Program-made: the position numbers and the translations under genes
Notes under the pieces: model-generated
Told to the model about the DNA's origin: nothing
Databases searched by the model: none
What the model saw: only the letters and a program-made list of their open reading frames with translations
Assembly: GCF_019249725.2 (NCBI RefSeq)
Contig: NZ_CP137559.1
Location: forward strand, 2,191,501-2,255,500
Source: Segatella hominis
GTDB taxonomy: Bacteria; Bacteroidota; Bacteroidia; Bacteroidales; Bacteroidaceae
Direction: 5' to 3'
Length of the DNA: 64,000 nucleotides
Shown here: positions 48,942-57,847 of the stretch, in pieces
Layout: each line of letters starts with the position of its first letter
Position numbering within the stretch: position 1 is the first letter of the stretch

Positions 48942-49154
48942 TTACCAAGGGAAATCATCAGGGTCGTTCTTCTCGTATGTACGTTGATTCTTGTTCAACC
49001 CACTAATCGTTTCCATGTCTTTTGGCGACAACTCAAAATCAAAGATTCTGACATTCTCGTCAGTGTAGTCATCATTGTCGCAACGAGGTATTGTAATGAG
49101 GCCTCGCTGCATATGCCAACGCAAGATGACCTGGGCTACAGAAGCAACAGACAA
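48942..49154 (-). pseudogene. C-terminal remnant of an aldo/keto reductase gene
   Basis: The 70 codons read VAQVILRWHMQRGLITIPRC and DFELSPKDMETISGLNKNQR, which is the end of aldo/keto reductases (NADPH-binding SVP/TIP segment and last helix). The first three quarters of the gene, with the catalytic Tyr, are missing, and the sequence upstream of 49154 is unrelated. Confidence 0.75.
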
Positions 49155-49203
49155 CTGCTGAGTAAAAGATAAAGAACAGTTCTGAAAAATAACTGTATCT
49201 AAA

Positions 49204-49231
49204 AAGAGAGGACTCCGAAAAGTCCTCTCTT
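49204..49231 (-). terminator. Terminator of the ATPase gene at 49257
   Basis: AAGAGAGGACT (49204-49214) pairs with AGTCCTCTCTT; on the minus strand five T follow. Confidence 0.75.
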
Positions 49232-49256
49232 ATTTTATCCTATCCTTCAATATCAT

Positions 49257-50243
49257 TTATTCTATCACCCAATCCTCTATGCTTCGCTGGTCTTCCGAGA
49301 AGTTAACAGCCACTTTCACAACCTTCCGCCCATCATCGGCAAAAGCCTTGGCATAGTCCTTGCCGCTGATTTGCGCCATGGCAGCATTGGCAGACTTCTC
49401 ATATTTCAACTCAAAGATAAAGATACTCTTATCCGTCTTGAGCACAAGGTCTATTCTTCCATCCGAAGTGGTATGCTCCACCTTCACATCTTCGCCAAGC
49501 ATGGTAAAGATGGTGAACATCACGGCTTGATAATGACGCTCATTATTATTGATAATCGTATATGGGAACTTATCATAGAATGCCTTCAAGTGAGGCATAA
49601 AGGCTCCCATGTCGTCATTGATGAGCACATTCTTGGAATAAGCATACACGATGGCATCATATCTTTTCATGTCTTGCGCAGTATAATACCAGACGAGACT
49701 TTCCGAGAAACCTTGTCTTACTTCATAATTTGGGAAACAGAGATGATACAATTTACCATTTTTTTCGTATCCCTTAATAGTTAGATAGCCACTTTGGAAA
49801 AGGACAGGAATAGGATCAGTAAGCCTTTCCGTAGGTGTATCAAAACGTGATGCCTGTATCCACAGATCGTCCAGATTGAGCATGTCCAAATTCTTCTGCT
49901 GCATCAGTTCTATCAGGAACGTAGGCGTACCAGATGGTAAACCAATAGCTATTAAACTCCTTATCGTCCAAGGCATTGATAATGCTGTAAGGATTGAAGA
50001 TATCCTCGCTATTGATACTGAAATGGTAGCCATCATAATGCTGCTTGAGTTGCTGCAAGGTCTCCTCATAAGTGAGTCCATTATGCTCAGCCATCTCCTC
50101 GATGCCCTCACGGAAATATTGAGTCAATTCACTCTTGGTTATACCACAACAGCTACTGTATTCATCTTTCAACGTGAGAATCTTGAGATTGTTCAACTCG
50201 CTAAAGATGCTGAGCTGACTAAACTTGGAGTCACCCCTCCAGA
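49257..50243 (-). pseudogene. AAA-ATPase/DUF1703 nuclease-like gene, truncated and frameshifted
   Basis: Two overlapping frames hold consecutive parts of one protein. The first (SKFSQLSIFSELNNLKILTL, then LKQHYDGYHFSINSEDIFNP) ends after SYWF, and the other continues at SGTPTFLIELMQQ near 49945, so one base has been gained or lost there. The end is a PD-(D/E)XK-like DUF1703 domain (GRIDLVLKTDKSIFIFELKY). The N-terminal ATPase part with Walker A is missing; homology begins abruptly near 50243, and an IS follows 124 bp upstream. The protein can no longer be made as one chain. Confidence 0.75.
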
Positions 50244-50375
50244 AGTTCCTGCCATGCTCTCCAAGCGGTCCCTCGGGGATCACGTGATGGGGAATCGATG
50301 AACATGAGATGAGCAGCCGTTGCTCACGAGGCGGGCAACAAGTGCCCAAACTAAGAACCCAAATTTGGCTGTAGT

Positions 50376-50535
50376 TTCCTATATTTAGTTGACTACATAG
50401 TTCCTTATTCCTATTGTAAGTTGACAATTATTTTCTCTATTCCTAATTCTACTTGTCAATCTTCTATCTTATTCCTAGTTAGTATTTACATACTTCATTC
50501 TAGTTCCTAATAGAAGTAGACAAAGGACCCACCCC
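50376..50535 (+). repeat. Five tandem 32-bp repeats at the left IS end (array D)
   Basis: TTCCTA starts at 50376, 50408, 50440, 50472 and 50504, always 32 bp apart. Each unit continues with a degenerate form of the IS end (TCCTA...AGTTGACA), best in the first two units. A perfect palindrome (CCACCCCTAGGGGTGG, 50530-50545) follows and may end OrfB transcription. Confidence 0.85.
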
Positions 50536-50577
50536 TAGGGGTGGATCGCGGTTTTTACAATTTTGCTGCAAAATTAA

Positions 50578-51535
50578 TCATTTTTCCTGAACTGACAAGG
50601 ATTTTATGTACTTTTCCCTATAACTTGTCCAATTTTTCTTTAAACTTCCCTTTTGTTTCGCAGCTTCCTTTGGTGTTAGCATCCCGATACTTCCATGAGG
50701 GCGTAACTCATTGTAAAAGTGTACTGCCCTTTCTAAAGCCTCTTCTACTTCCTGTAAAGAAGTAAAAGAAAGCCCCATGAATAACTCGTTCTTCAACGTG
50801 TTATTGACACGCTCTGCTACAGCATTATCCTTCGGATTGCCACATTCTGTCATGCTAGGTATGATACCGTATTCCCTTAGTAATTTGATGTATTCGTTAC
50901 TAGCATATTGTACACCTCTATCGGAATGATGGATTGGTGTAATAATATCCTTATAACTTTCCATGCGCATTAAGGCCATGTTTAGGGCTTTCAAAGGGAA
51001 CCTGGTGGAGAGTGACTCACCGACAGAATAGCCAATGATTTCTTTTGTGTAATAATCCGTAATCAAAGAAATGTAGCAGAAATGATAAGTGCCTTGTTCG
51101 GCATCATCCCAAATCTTCTGATATGTAATGTCGCTCACCCAAACTTCATTGGGTGATGATGGTATCAGTTCTTTTATCTTGTTGGGGTATGTGGGTAACC
51201 CATGACGAGAGTCCGTTGTACGAGGTTTTCGGTTGGAAGAACGCACTCCCAACTTGTACCTTGATATTATATCCTCGAAACGGCAATGTCCCATGGCGTT
51301 CTCTTCTCCAAACTCCTTGCAATACATCAGCCAGAGTTTACGACCGCCGATACCTGGATCTTGCTTTCTAATAGACTTAACATACTCTATTACAAACGAT
51401 TCCTCTGCCAAGGCTGCAAGCATATTGTCTTCGTGCTGATAATACGCTTGACGAGTAAACCCAAACAGTTTACAGAGGCCAGAAACACTATAGTTTTTGT
51501 CCTCTGCACGAAGTTCCTTTACTGTTTGGGTCCAG
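50578..51535 (-). CDS. IS3-family transposase OrfB (DDE)
   Basis: The first ATG in frame is at 51423, but the frame is open to about 51535 and the residues before that ATG (VKELRAEDKNYSVSGLCKLF, then GFTRQAYYQHEDN) belong to the OrfB family, so it is normally made as an OrfAB fusion by -1 frameshifting. The rve catalytic triad is Asp in VSDITYQ, Asp in HHSDRGVQY and Glu in VAERVNNTLKNE. The length (about 318 residues with the fused part) is usual. It looks intact. Confidence 0.88.
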
Positions 51536-51866
51536 ATTTTTTTCGCACAGGAATCTTATAAAGACGCTCTGCAATATCAATCATCTTGTTATAGGCGGCA
51601 GCTGCCATCTTTGCCTCATGGAGTTCTTGCTCCATAGCTGCCAAGCGTTTCTTCAATTCAATGTTCTCCTGCGAGAGATTTTCTGGTGTTGCATTTTGCT
51701 TCATTTCTTCTACGATTTGTGGATTATTGGTTGCAAAGTTACCAAGAATTCTGTAAACTGAAGTACTGCTAATTGACATTTTTGCCATAATTTCTCTAAC
51801 TGGTACATGATACTGATAATAACTGCGAGCTATGCTCAACGCTAAATCCATTTTGTCTTTGTCCAT
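51519..51866 (-). CDS. IS3-family transposase OrfA
   Basis: The 115-residue protein has an N-terminal helix-turn-helix (PVREIMAKMSISSTSVYRIL) for binding the IS ends and a leucine-zipper-like coiled coil (ENIELKKRLAAMEQELHEAK). Near its end, seven A (51537-51543 as T on the plus strand) form a slippery site; slipping by -1 leads into the OrfB frame (KIWTQTVKEL). Without slipping, the protein ends after KKSGPKQ. Confidence 0.87.
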   Translation of the reverse strand: MDKDKMDLALSIARSYYQYHVPVREIMAKMSISSTSVYRILGNFATNNPQIVEEMKQNATPENLSQENIELKKRLAAMEQELHEAKMAAAAYNKMIDIAERLYKIPVRKKSGPKQ

Positions 51867-51993
51867 ATTTGTTATTTTTAAGTTGATTTATACTGTGTCA
51901 ACTTTTTCTAGGACAAGACAGGCAACACAATAATGATTGCCAAAATCAATCATCAACAAGAATAACCTTTAACCAGATATTCCATCATAAATA

Positions 51994-52031
51994 AATGAGA
52001 CTTCCCAGCATCAGAACCGAGAAGTCTCATT
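51994..52031. terminator. Bidirectional terminator downstream of nhaD
   Basis: AATGAGACTTC (51994-52004) pairs with GAAGTCTCATT (52021-52031); CTTTTTATC follows on the plus strand. The remaining sequence between the IS and nhaD shows no gene. Confidence 0.7.
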
Positions 52032-52161
52032 CTTTTTATCTTATTATCTATCAAGTCTTTAAGCCGATATTTTCAACAGAAAATGAGACTATGAGACTTT
52101 TCTACATAAACTTTTCACGTAAGCGAAAACTATTGTCCCTTTCAACAGAAATGCTTATCCC

Positions 52162-53532
52162 TTAGATTGCATAAAGGAAGGTGCGGATGAACCAGTAGCA
52201 AACGATACCTGCGATGTAACCTACGAAAGCAATCCAGGAGATGTGCTTCATATACCAGCCGAAAGTAATCTTCTCCAAGCCCATTACTACCACACCAGCA
52301 GCACTACCGATAATCAGCATAGAACCACCTACACCGGCACAGTAGGCCAGCAACTGCCAGAAGACACCATCCACAGCCATATCGCCAGCGGCAGCCACAG
52401 GATACATTCCCATACATCCAGCCACCAGAGGCACATTGTCCACGATACTTGAAAGCACACCGATGATACCAGTTACGAGGTAATGGTTGCCATCGAATAC
52501 GACGTTCAAGCCCTGACCCAAAACAGTCAACACACCAATCTCAGCCAAGCAAGATACTGCCATCAGGATACCGAGGAAGAAAAGGATGGTACTCATATCT
52601 ACACGAGAAAGCAACTTGGTTACTCGCTTCTGAGTTCCTTCTGCATCCTGTCCGCGATGCAAACCGCGATAGAAAATTTCGGTAGCAGTCCAGAGAACAC
52701 CCAATACCAGGAGGATTCCTACGAATGGAGGCAGGTGGGTGATACTTTTGAAGATAGGCACGAAGATCAGACCGCCTACTCCCAACCAGAACACAGCCTT
52801 GCGCTGACCTTCGGTGAAATCGCTGACCGCAGCATTCTGCTGGGCAGAAACCTCAGGCATCACGAGTTCGCCCTTCAACATAGTCTGAAGGATGAGAGCA
52901 GGAATCACCATAGAAACCACAGATGGGATGAAGATCTCTGCGATAACACCGGCTGCAGTAATCAATCCCTTGTTCCAGAGCATGATGGTGGTAACGTCGC
53001 CGATTGGTGAGAAAGCACCACCCGAGTTAGCTGCGATGATGACGAGGGATGCATAAACCATGCGGTCCTTGTGATCGGTGACGAGCTTGCGGAGAATCAT
53101 GATCATCACGATACTGGTAGTCAGGTTGTCGAGGATGGCAGAGAGGAAGAAAGTGAGAATAGCAATACGCCAGAGGAGCCCACGCTTAGACTTGGTTTTC
53201 ATCACCTTGCGAACCCAGTTGAAACCGCCATTCTGGTCTACGATTTCCACGATGGTCATCGCACCCATCAGGAAGAAAAGTGTAGTAGCGGTATCGCCCA
53301 GATGCTCCTGGATGATTCCGGTCACCTTCTCTACCATACCTGCAGCGCCGCCTGTATAATCAGGGTGCATCAACTGGAGATACTGCATCGGATCCACCAT
53401 GTAGAGGGTCCAACAACCTACCAACATCAACAGGGCAATCGCTGCTTTGTTTACCTTTGTCAAACTTTCGGTAGCTATGAGTGCATAGCCGAGCACGAAA
53501 ACGACAATAATAGAAATTGTAAGTGTAGCCAT
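52162..53532 (-). CDS. nhaD: NhaD-type sodium/proton antiporter
   Basis: The 456-residue protein has about 12 hydrophobic segments and the arsenite-permease/NhaD (ion transporter superfamily) features: LFFLMGAMTIVEIVDQNGGF, LSAILDNLTTSIVM with the conserved DN, and AANSGGAFSPIGDVTTIMLW. It should export sodium in exchange for protons across the inner membrane. A promoter (minus-strand TACCTTTG, 53604-53611) lies 70 bp upstream, and it is transcribed alone. Confidence 0.93.
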   Translation of the reverse strand: MATLTISIIVVFVLGYALIATESLTKVNKAAIALLMLVGCWTLYMVDPMQYLQLMHPDYTGGAAGMVEKVTGIIQEHLGDTATTLFFLMGAMTIVEIVDQNGGFNWVRKVMKTKSKRGLLWRIAILTFFLSAILDNLTTSIVMIMILRKLVTDHKDRMVYASLVIIAANSGGAFSPIGDVTTIMLWNKGLITAAGVIAEIFIPSVVSMVIPALILQTMLKGELVMPEVSAQQNAAVSDFTEGQRKAVFWLGVGGLIFVPIFKSITHLPPFVGILLVLGVLWTATEIFYRGLHRGQDAEGTQKRVTKLLSRVDMSTILFFLGILMAVSCLAEIGVLTVLGQGLNVVFDGNHYLVTGIIGVLSSIVDNVPLVAGCMGMYPVAAAGDMAVDGVFWQLLAYCAGVGGSMLIIGSAAGVVVMGLEKITFGWYMKHISWIAFVGYIAGIVCYWFIRTFLYAI

Positions 53533-53603
53533 TACTTTTTATTTATTATTAGATATTCTTTTCCTTTAGATATGATTTGGTACTCACAATTGCCAAACGG
53601 CTG

Positions 53604-53611
53604 CAAAGGTA
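53604..53611 (-). promoter_or_regulatory. nhaD promoter
   Basis: Minus-strand TACCTTTG. Confidence 0.7.
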
Positions 53612-53662
53612 CAAAAAGAAAAGCAATAACCACCCTTTTCTGTATTATAATTATATAAAATC

Positions 53663-53702
53663 GTTTACTTAATTACGGTTTTAATCTCATAATAACCGAT
53701 TT
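53663..53702 (+). repeat. Direct repeat, left copy, flanking an ATPase remnant
   Basis: Starts GTTTACTTAATTACGG. About 40 bp recur with few changes at 54142-54181, in the same direction. The 440 bp between hold array E and the ATPase remnant. Confidence 0.8.
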
Positions 53703-53899
53703 CGACCTATGAGGTTGAGGCATTTCATAAATTTACACATGCTTGTTGAATTCGGGGAAACTGAAAATGGCATCAGTATAACTAGTAAAAAATTAATTAG
53801 TAATAAAGTTCTTACTAATATATCTCTTACCTAAAAGATTATTACTATCTTAACATTACGCAACTTTGATGGTATTCGCAACGACTCACCCACAAAAAC

Positions 53900-53987
53900 G
53901 AAGTTAGCTTCATCAGGCATCGAAAGTAGTTTCGGTGCCTGATGAAACTACTTTCGATGGACGATGAAGCTAATATACTTACGTTTA
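53900..53987 (+). repeat. Tandem palindromes at 22-bp spacing (array E)
   Basis: GAAGTTAGCTTC, GAAAGTAGTTTC, GAAACTACTTTC and a degenerate GAAGCTAATATA start at 53900, 53922, 53944 and 53966. Each of the first three is a palindrome of the type GAAnnTAnnTTC. Neighbouring units can also pair with one another, giving alternative hairpins. Confidence 0.85.
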
Positions 53988-53991
53988 ACAG

Positions 53992-54168
53992 CTGAATAAC
54001 CCATTTGTTATCTACGGATATAAGGGAACAGAATACTTCTGCGACCGCAAGAAAGAGACGGATCTCATCATGAAGGCTTTGCAGAATGAGCGCAACATTG
54101 TTCTCATCTCTTCCCTCATCAACGCCAAATTCTCTGAAACAGTTTACTTAATTACGGTTTTAACCTAA
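53992..54168 (+). pseudogene. N-terminal remnant of an AAA ATPase gene
   Basis: The frame reads NNPFVIYGYKGTEYFCDRKK and ETDLIMKALQNERNIVLISS, the N-terminus of a widespread Bacteroidota ATP-binding family (NPFVxxGYKSxEYFCDREKE). The family's next residues would be the Walker A loop; here the sequence continues as LINAKFSET and runs into the repeat at 54142. The gene is cut off right before the nucleotide-binding site. No ATG is visible at the expected place. Confidence 0.7.
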
Positions 54169-54181
54169 TAATAACAGATTT
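54142..54181 (+). repeat. Direct repeat, right copy
   Basis: Matches 53663-53702 in the same direction. Confidence 0.8.
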
Positions 54182-54250
54182 TCTTTGCGCATCTAACTGA
54201 TTATTCTTACTTTTGCACATCATTAAGTAGTTTTTTAAAGCATCATCAAT

Positions 54251-55171
54251 ATGAAACATCATCATTATTATATGAAATATCTGTTTGTGCTTCTCCTCTT
54301 CCTTCCTACCAGTCTCATGGCACAGAACAAGGAAGAGAAGATGCCTGGACATATTACCAAAATACAGAAACTGGAGGATGTGAACGTAACAGGGCACCGT
54401 CCTCACTTCATCAGACTCAAGGGATATTATCGCAGTTACCAGACCAACGACTCTGTAATGAAATACTTCAACGACGGCATCGTGGAGTATTACATCAACC
54501 TGAAGAATGGAAAGACGGATCTCAATGCCTATTCCAAAAGAAATCTTCACAACAGCCGACTCGTTTCCGAAGACAAAAAGCGAGCATTCATGGTTAGTGA
54601 CGAAGGAACCTTCCGACCTTGGCCGGAAGAGAAGACACTTATTGAGCAATATCGAAAGAAATATCAGCTGAAAGATTCACTGGGCTCTCAACTCGTCCTG
54701 CTCAATCAGCAGACAATAGGCAGTATTCAAACGGACAGCAGCCGGAATATCTGTCAGATAGAAATCAACCAGCTTCCTACCTACAAGAATCTGACGCACC
54801 AGCTTTTCGGTTATACCCAGACAGATATCTACGACCATGTGGTGGAAACCTATCAGATAAGTCCTGAAGATTACTATTCCTTCAAGGACCTGCTCTTCCA
54901 GAAATCAGACAACAGCTATCTTTTCTCTCATAAGAAAGACAAGCAGCAGCAACTCATCCATGTGATTACCGAGCTATATATCACGGAAAAGGAGTATGTA
55001 GAAAAGAAGCAATCCATCAAACCGGATTCTTCTACTCCCAAAGAATCAGCTGCCGCCATTACCGATTTCTGCATCAGAAACAAGATACCTTCCTTGCCTG
55101 AAGCAACAGAGCAGGAGATGCAGCAGTTGACTCCCTATAATCCTGCAAACATGAAAGAGATAAAGGAGTAA
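54251..55171 (+). CDS. Secreted protein of unknown function
   Basis: The start may be 54251 (MKHHHYYMKYL) or the ATG at 54272 that gives a more usual signal peptide (MKYLFVLLLFLPTSLMAQ). The mature part of about 280 residues begins with a short stretch like carboxypeptidase-regulatory plug segments (EDVNVTGHRPHFIRLKGYYR) and contains GIVEYYINLKNGKTDLNAYS. No enzyme signature is seen. A promoter-like TACTTTTG lies at 54208. It is transcribed alone and converges on the hipA gene. Confidence 0.75.
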   Translation: MKHHHYYMKYLFVLLLFLPTSLMAQNKEEKMPGHITKIQKLEDVNVTGHRPHFIRLKGYYRSYQTNDSVMKYFNDGIVEYYINLKNGKTDLNAYSKRNLHNSRLVSEDKKRAFMVSDEGTFRPWPEEKTLIEQYRKKYQLKDSLGSQLVLLNQQTIGSIQTDSSRNICQIEINQLPTYKNLTHQLFGYTQTDIYDHVVETYQISPEDYYSFKDLLFQKSDNSYLFSHKKDKQQQLIHVITELYITEKEYVEKKQSIKPDSSTPKESAAAITDFCIRNKIPSLPEATEQEMQQLTPYNPANMKEIKE

Positions 55172-55202
55172 GGGGGCTAAAAATATTGCCTGATGAAATC
55201 GC

Positions 55203-56462
55203 TTACTTACGGATTTCTTCCAAAACCCGTTCTATTTTGCGTATCCAGTGCTCATCGATTTCCACTTTTTCGGCATAAGACTTGAAGTTCATCACCACGT
55301 CTTCCACTTCTTCTATGATACTAGAAGCATTTCTGATATCCTGTCTTTGTGCAAAAAGCATCAAATCCTGCTTCGTTATATTCTTTCGCTTGCCAAGAAC
55401 CGTAAGTTCATGGTTACGATAGAAATGCGAATCAGGATCGGCGGAAAATACGATGTCGTAAGCTGGCGATATATGCCATTCTCCATTGGGATACATCACA
55501 AATGAGAAGTTCTTGGTATGGTCATCAACATTCTCTGCAAGAACATTAAACACCATTCTTCTATACTGCTGGGTTTGCTCTTCTGCAGACAATTTCAGTT
55601 TTCTACCCACCACAAACAAATCTTCGTAAGTATCAGCCAAGGAACTCATGGCAGCTAAAGTCTGAGTATATATTTTTCTACCCTCCACTCTATCAAAGCG
55701 TTGGGTCAGGAAATTCTGGGTCCCTTCAATCTCTACCAAACGAGAAGGCATCATGTTGATACCGGCATCCTTGGCCATCAGATAATAAGCCATTTCTACC
55801 CTGGTAAAAGGAAGTTCATTTTTCCTGCTTGTATCAAACTTCAATATATAGTGCTTAAAGTTAGTTGGCAAATCGGCTTGGCCAGAACGAATAATACCTG
55901 TAGCCTCATCCATACCGATAATAGCCTTAGGACGCTGACCACCAGCGGAAGTTCCCACCTTGTACAGATTTTCCAGAATAAGACTGTTGCTCATATCAAT
56001 GTTCACATCCTGCCTGTCCAGAAATATCTTATTGGCAAGTTCATAAAGTGAAGCCAACTCGATATTTACAGATGCATCCTCCTGGATATGAGCAGGCTGA
56101 AATTCCAAGGCACCCATTGCTCTCTTACCGATAAAAGACAGTCTATCCACTGAATTTACCATTTTGGATTGCAGATGATTGGCTTCCATCCATTTCTGGA
56201 AGACCACATTTCCCCAATGGTCAGGCAGAGAATCTGCTATGAACTCAGGCAAACCTGCATAAAGTTTTTCTCTGTTTCCAGACATAGGGAAAGTTCTTTG
56301 GACATAAACAGAATCCAACGGTGCTACCAATGGAGCAATATTCCATCCATACTGCATAAAATCCTTGTCGAATTGGAAGACAGAGCAGCTGCGCTTGTCA
56401 TCCCAAGACAACAAGCCCACATTCTTATCCCACAAATTCACCTGCACAACATTATCTTTCAT
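55203..56462 (-). CDS. hipA: HipA-family Ser/Thr kinase toxin
   Basis: The 419-residue protein has the HipA plan: N-terminal couple-like domain (KLYAGLPEFIADSLPDHWGN), the middle AGGQRPKAIIGMD loop, KHYILKFD, and the kinase active site ENVDDHTKNFSF with metal-binding SPAYDIVF. HipA toxins phosphorylate aminoacyl-tRNA synthetases and cause dormancy. The start overlaps the hipB gene by 11 bp. The protein is of normal length, so it is probably functional. Confidence 0.92.
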   Translation of the reverse strand: MKDNVVQVNLWDKNVGLLSWDDKRSCSVFQFDKDFMQYGWNIAPLVAPLDSVYVQRTFPMSGNREKLYAGLPEFIADSLPDHWGNVVFQKWMEANHLQSKMVNSVDRLSFIGKRAMGALEFQPAHIQEDASVNIELASLYELANKIFLDRQDVNIDMSNSLILENLYKVGTSAGGQRPKAIIGMDEATGIIRSGQADLPTNFKHYILKFDTSRKNELPFTRVEMAYYLMAKDAGINMMPSRLVEIEGTQNFLTQRFDRVEGRKIYTQTLAAMSSLADTYEDLFVVGRKLKLSAEEQTQQYRRMVFNVLAENVDDHTKNFSFVMYPNGEWHISPAYDIVFSADPDSHFYRNHELTVLGKRKNITKQDLMLFAQRQDIRNASSIIEEVEDVVMNFKSYAEKVEIDEHWIRKIERVLEEIRK

Positions 56463-56769
56463 GTCTTACCCTTTCCTTCTTTTCATTCATTTTCTTCACT
56501 TGGCTAGGCAACATTGGCAGCGGCGGCAAGAGTTTCTCTGCTTCCTGCAGGAATCCAATGCTCCTCAACAGAGAAAGAATAGTGCCAAAGCCTATGTTCT
56601 TAGCTTCGCCTTTTTCAAACTGGCTAATGGTGAAAATGCTCACACCAGCCTTTACAGCCACCTCTTTCTGAGTGAGATTGCTGAACAGACGATATTGCTT
56701 GAATCGTCCTCCCAATTCTGATATAATCTCAGAATTAGACTTTGCCTCTATACCATATTCCGTAATCAT
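56452..56769 (-). CDS. hipB: HipB-like HTH antitoxin
   Basis: The 105-residue protein has an XRE helix-turn-helix (FSNLTQKEVAVKAGVSIFTI, SQFEKGEAKNIGFGTILSLL), typical of HipB, and a basic tail. It binds HipA and represses the operon. The ATG lies 4 bp behind the promoter element (56774-56781), so the mRNA is probably leaderless. It overlaps hipA at the 3' end. Confidence 0.9.
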   Translation of the reverse strand: MITEYGIEAKSNSEIISELGGRFKQYRLFSNLTQKEVAVKAGVSIFTISQFEKGEAKNIGFGTILSLLRSIGFLQEAEKLLPPLPMLPSQVKKMNEKKERVRHER

Positions 56770-56773
56770 GCTG

Positions 56774-56781
56774 CAAATATA
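56774..56781 (-). promoter_or_regulatory. hipBA promoter giving a leaderless mRNA
   Basis: Minus-strand TATATTTG, separated from ATG by CAGC exactly as at 4926; a TTTGG -33 element is present (56794-56801 region). Confidence 0.7.
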
Positions 56782-56852
56782 GTTATTTCTTTATTTATCG
56801 CCAAATATAGGGTTAAATATTTAAATATCTTTAGTTATTGCAATAAAAAATA

Positions 56853-57680
56853 TTACTGAAGATGCTTTGCAGATATACCATAAAGAGAAACGCCCAAGGT
56901 TACTGGCAAATTCTTTTTTCTATCAGTACACAGATTTCTTACGCAGCCCTTCTTGAAATAAGCAGGAAAATGAATTTCGCCATTACCGCTACTTGCCATA
57001 ACAGCTACACCTATATAATATTTATGATTGCGCTCCAGTTTCAACGGTTCTTCTATCCAAACAGATAAATCCTTCTTATCTGAAATTTCGGATAATCGGA
57101 CGTACAAAGGTCGATGCTGTACAGGCATAAAATTTGTTCCCTTTACTTCATAAATGATTAAACGAATTGTGCATGAAGCAAAAGTACATTTTTGTACTCG
57201 CAACTTGGCTGTTTTCACATAATAGTCTTTATTTACAACAAATAAGGGGCCCGTTTCATATTTCGTGTTTCTAACGTTATGAAATGCAACATCACCTGGT
57301 GCCCGAACTCCTTTCCCCAGAATGCCTTCCTGCTTTTTACTGGAAACAACAGTTACATCAGACAAATCACAGGTCTTTTCCTTCAACGTAAGTTGCAGCG
57401 AAGTCTTTTTGCTATATACATCATAAGGAATTTTACTGGTCTGATAACTGATATGACTAATCACAAGTTCCTGTTTCATACCATCGGGCACCACCAGAGA
57501 GAAATTTCCTTCCTTGTCAGATACTGCATATATACTATCTACATATACACTAGCGAATTCAACGTTCTTACCAAATTCATCTACAATATGTCCTTTTATA
57601 ATAGTCTTATTTGCAGCAATACATGCCAAAGAAAAGAACTCGCAGACAATCAGAAAAAATATAAATCTCCTCATATTCAT
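56853..57680 (-). CDS. Secreted protein with carboxypeptidase-regulatory-like domain
   Basis: The 275-residue protein has a signal peptide (FIFFLIVCEFFSLACIAA) and a CarboxypepD_reg-like domain over residues 27-100 (IIKGHIVDEFGKNVEFASVY, VSDKEGNFSLVVPDG, LVISHISYQT). The second half is a beta-sandwich-like region (YETGPLFVVNKDYYVKTAKL). Such domains occur at the start of TonB receptors, but no barrel follows here, so it is a free periplasmic or surface protein. No operon partner is evident. Confidence 0.8.
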   Translation of the reverse strand: MNMRRFIFFLIVCEFFSLACIAANKTIIKGHIVDEFGKNVEFASVYVDSIYAVSDKEGNFSLVVPDGMKQELVISHISYQTSKIPYDVYSKKTSLQLTLKEKTCDLSDVTVVSSKKQEGILGKGVRAPGDVAFHNVRNTKYETGPLFVVNKDYYVKTAKLRVQKCTFASCTIRLIIYEVKGTNFMPVQHRPLYVRLSEISDKKDLSVWIEEPLKLERNHKYYIGVAVMASSGNGEIHFPAYFKKGCVRNLCTDRKKNLPVTLGVSLYGISAKHLQ

Positions 57681-57727
57681 AGCTTTAAAATTTTATTAGA
57701 AATTATTTTATGCTTATATATACTGAA

Positions 57728-57847
57728 TCATGATTTAAATATAGCAGCGTAAATCTTGCTCTTGATGCCAAGCCCGCCTTCTTCTAGCGGTTGGGATGCA
57801 GCCTGCAATGCAGCAGAGAACAGTTCCCGGTTTTCATGTAATCTCAT
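57728..57847 (-). pseudogene. AbiEii toxin gene, truncated to 39 codons
   Basis: The ATG overlaps the stop of the antitoxin gene (ATGA), as in intact AbiE operons. The residues MRLHENRELFSAALQAASQP, then LEEGGLGIKSKIY, match the N-terminus of AbiEii nucleotidyltransferase toxins, where an EKDYW motif would come next. Instead the frame ends after AAIFKS at 57728. The catalytic GS...D part is absent, so no toxin is made. Confidence 0.7.

Larger units (their letters stand above)
50370..51920 (-). mobile_element. IS3-family insertion sequence, complete, 1551 bp
   Basis: The right end is TGTCTTGTCCTAGAAAAAG read from 51920 on the minus strand, and the left end starts TGTAGTTTCCTATA at 50370 with 17 of 26 bases in common. 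A 3-bp target duplication GGC lies at 50367-50369 and 51921-51923. It carries OrfA and OrfB with an A7 frameshift site. The left end has five end-like repeats instead of one. Confidence 0.85.

Noticed and set aside
50376..50535. CRISPR-like array with 32-bp period
   Set aside because: Only about 6-18 bp of each unit are kept and they resemble the IS end; no cas genes are present, and the array lies inside the IS borders.
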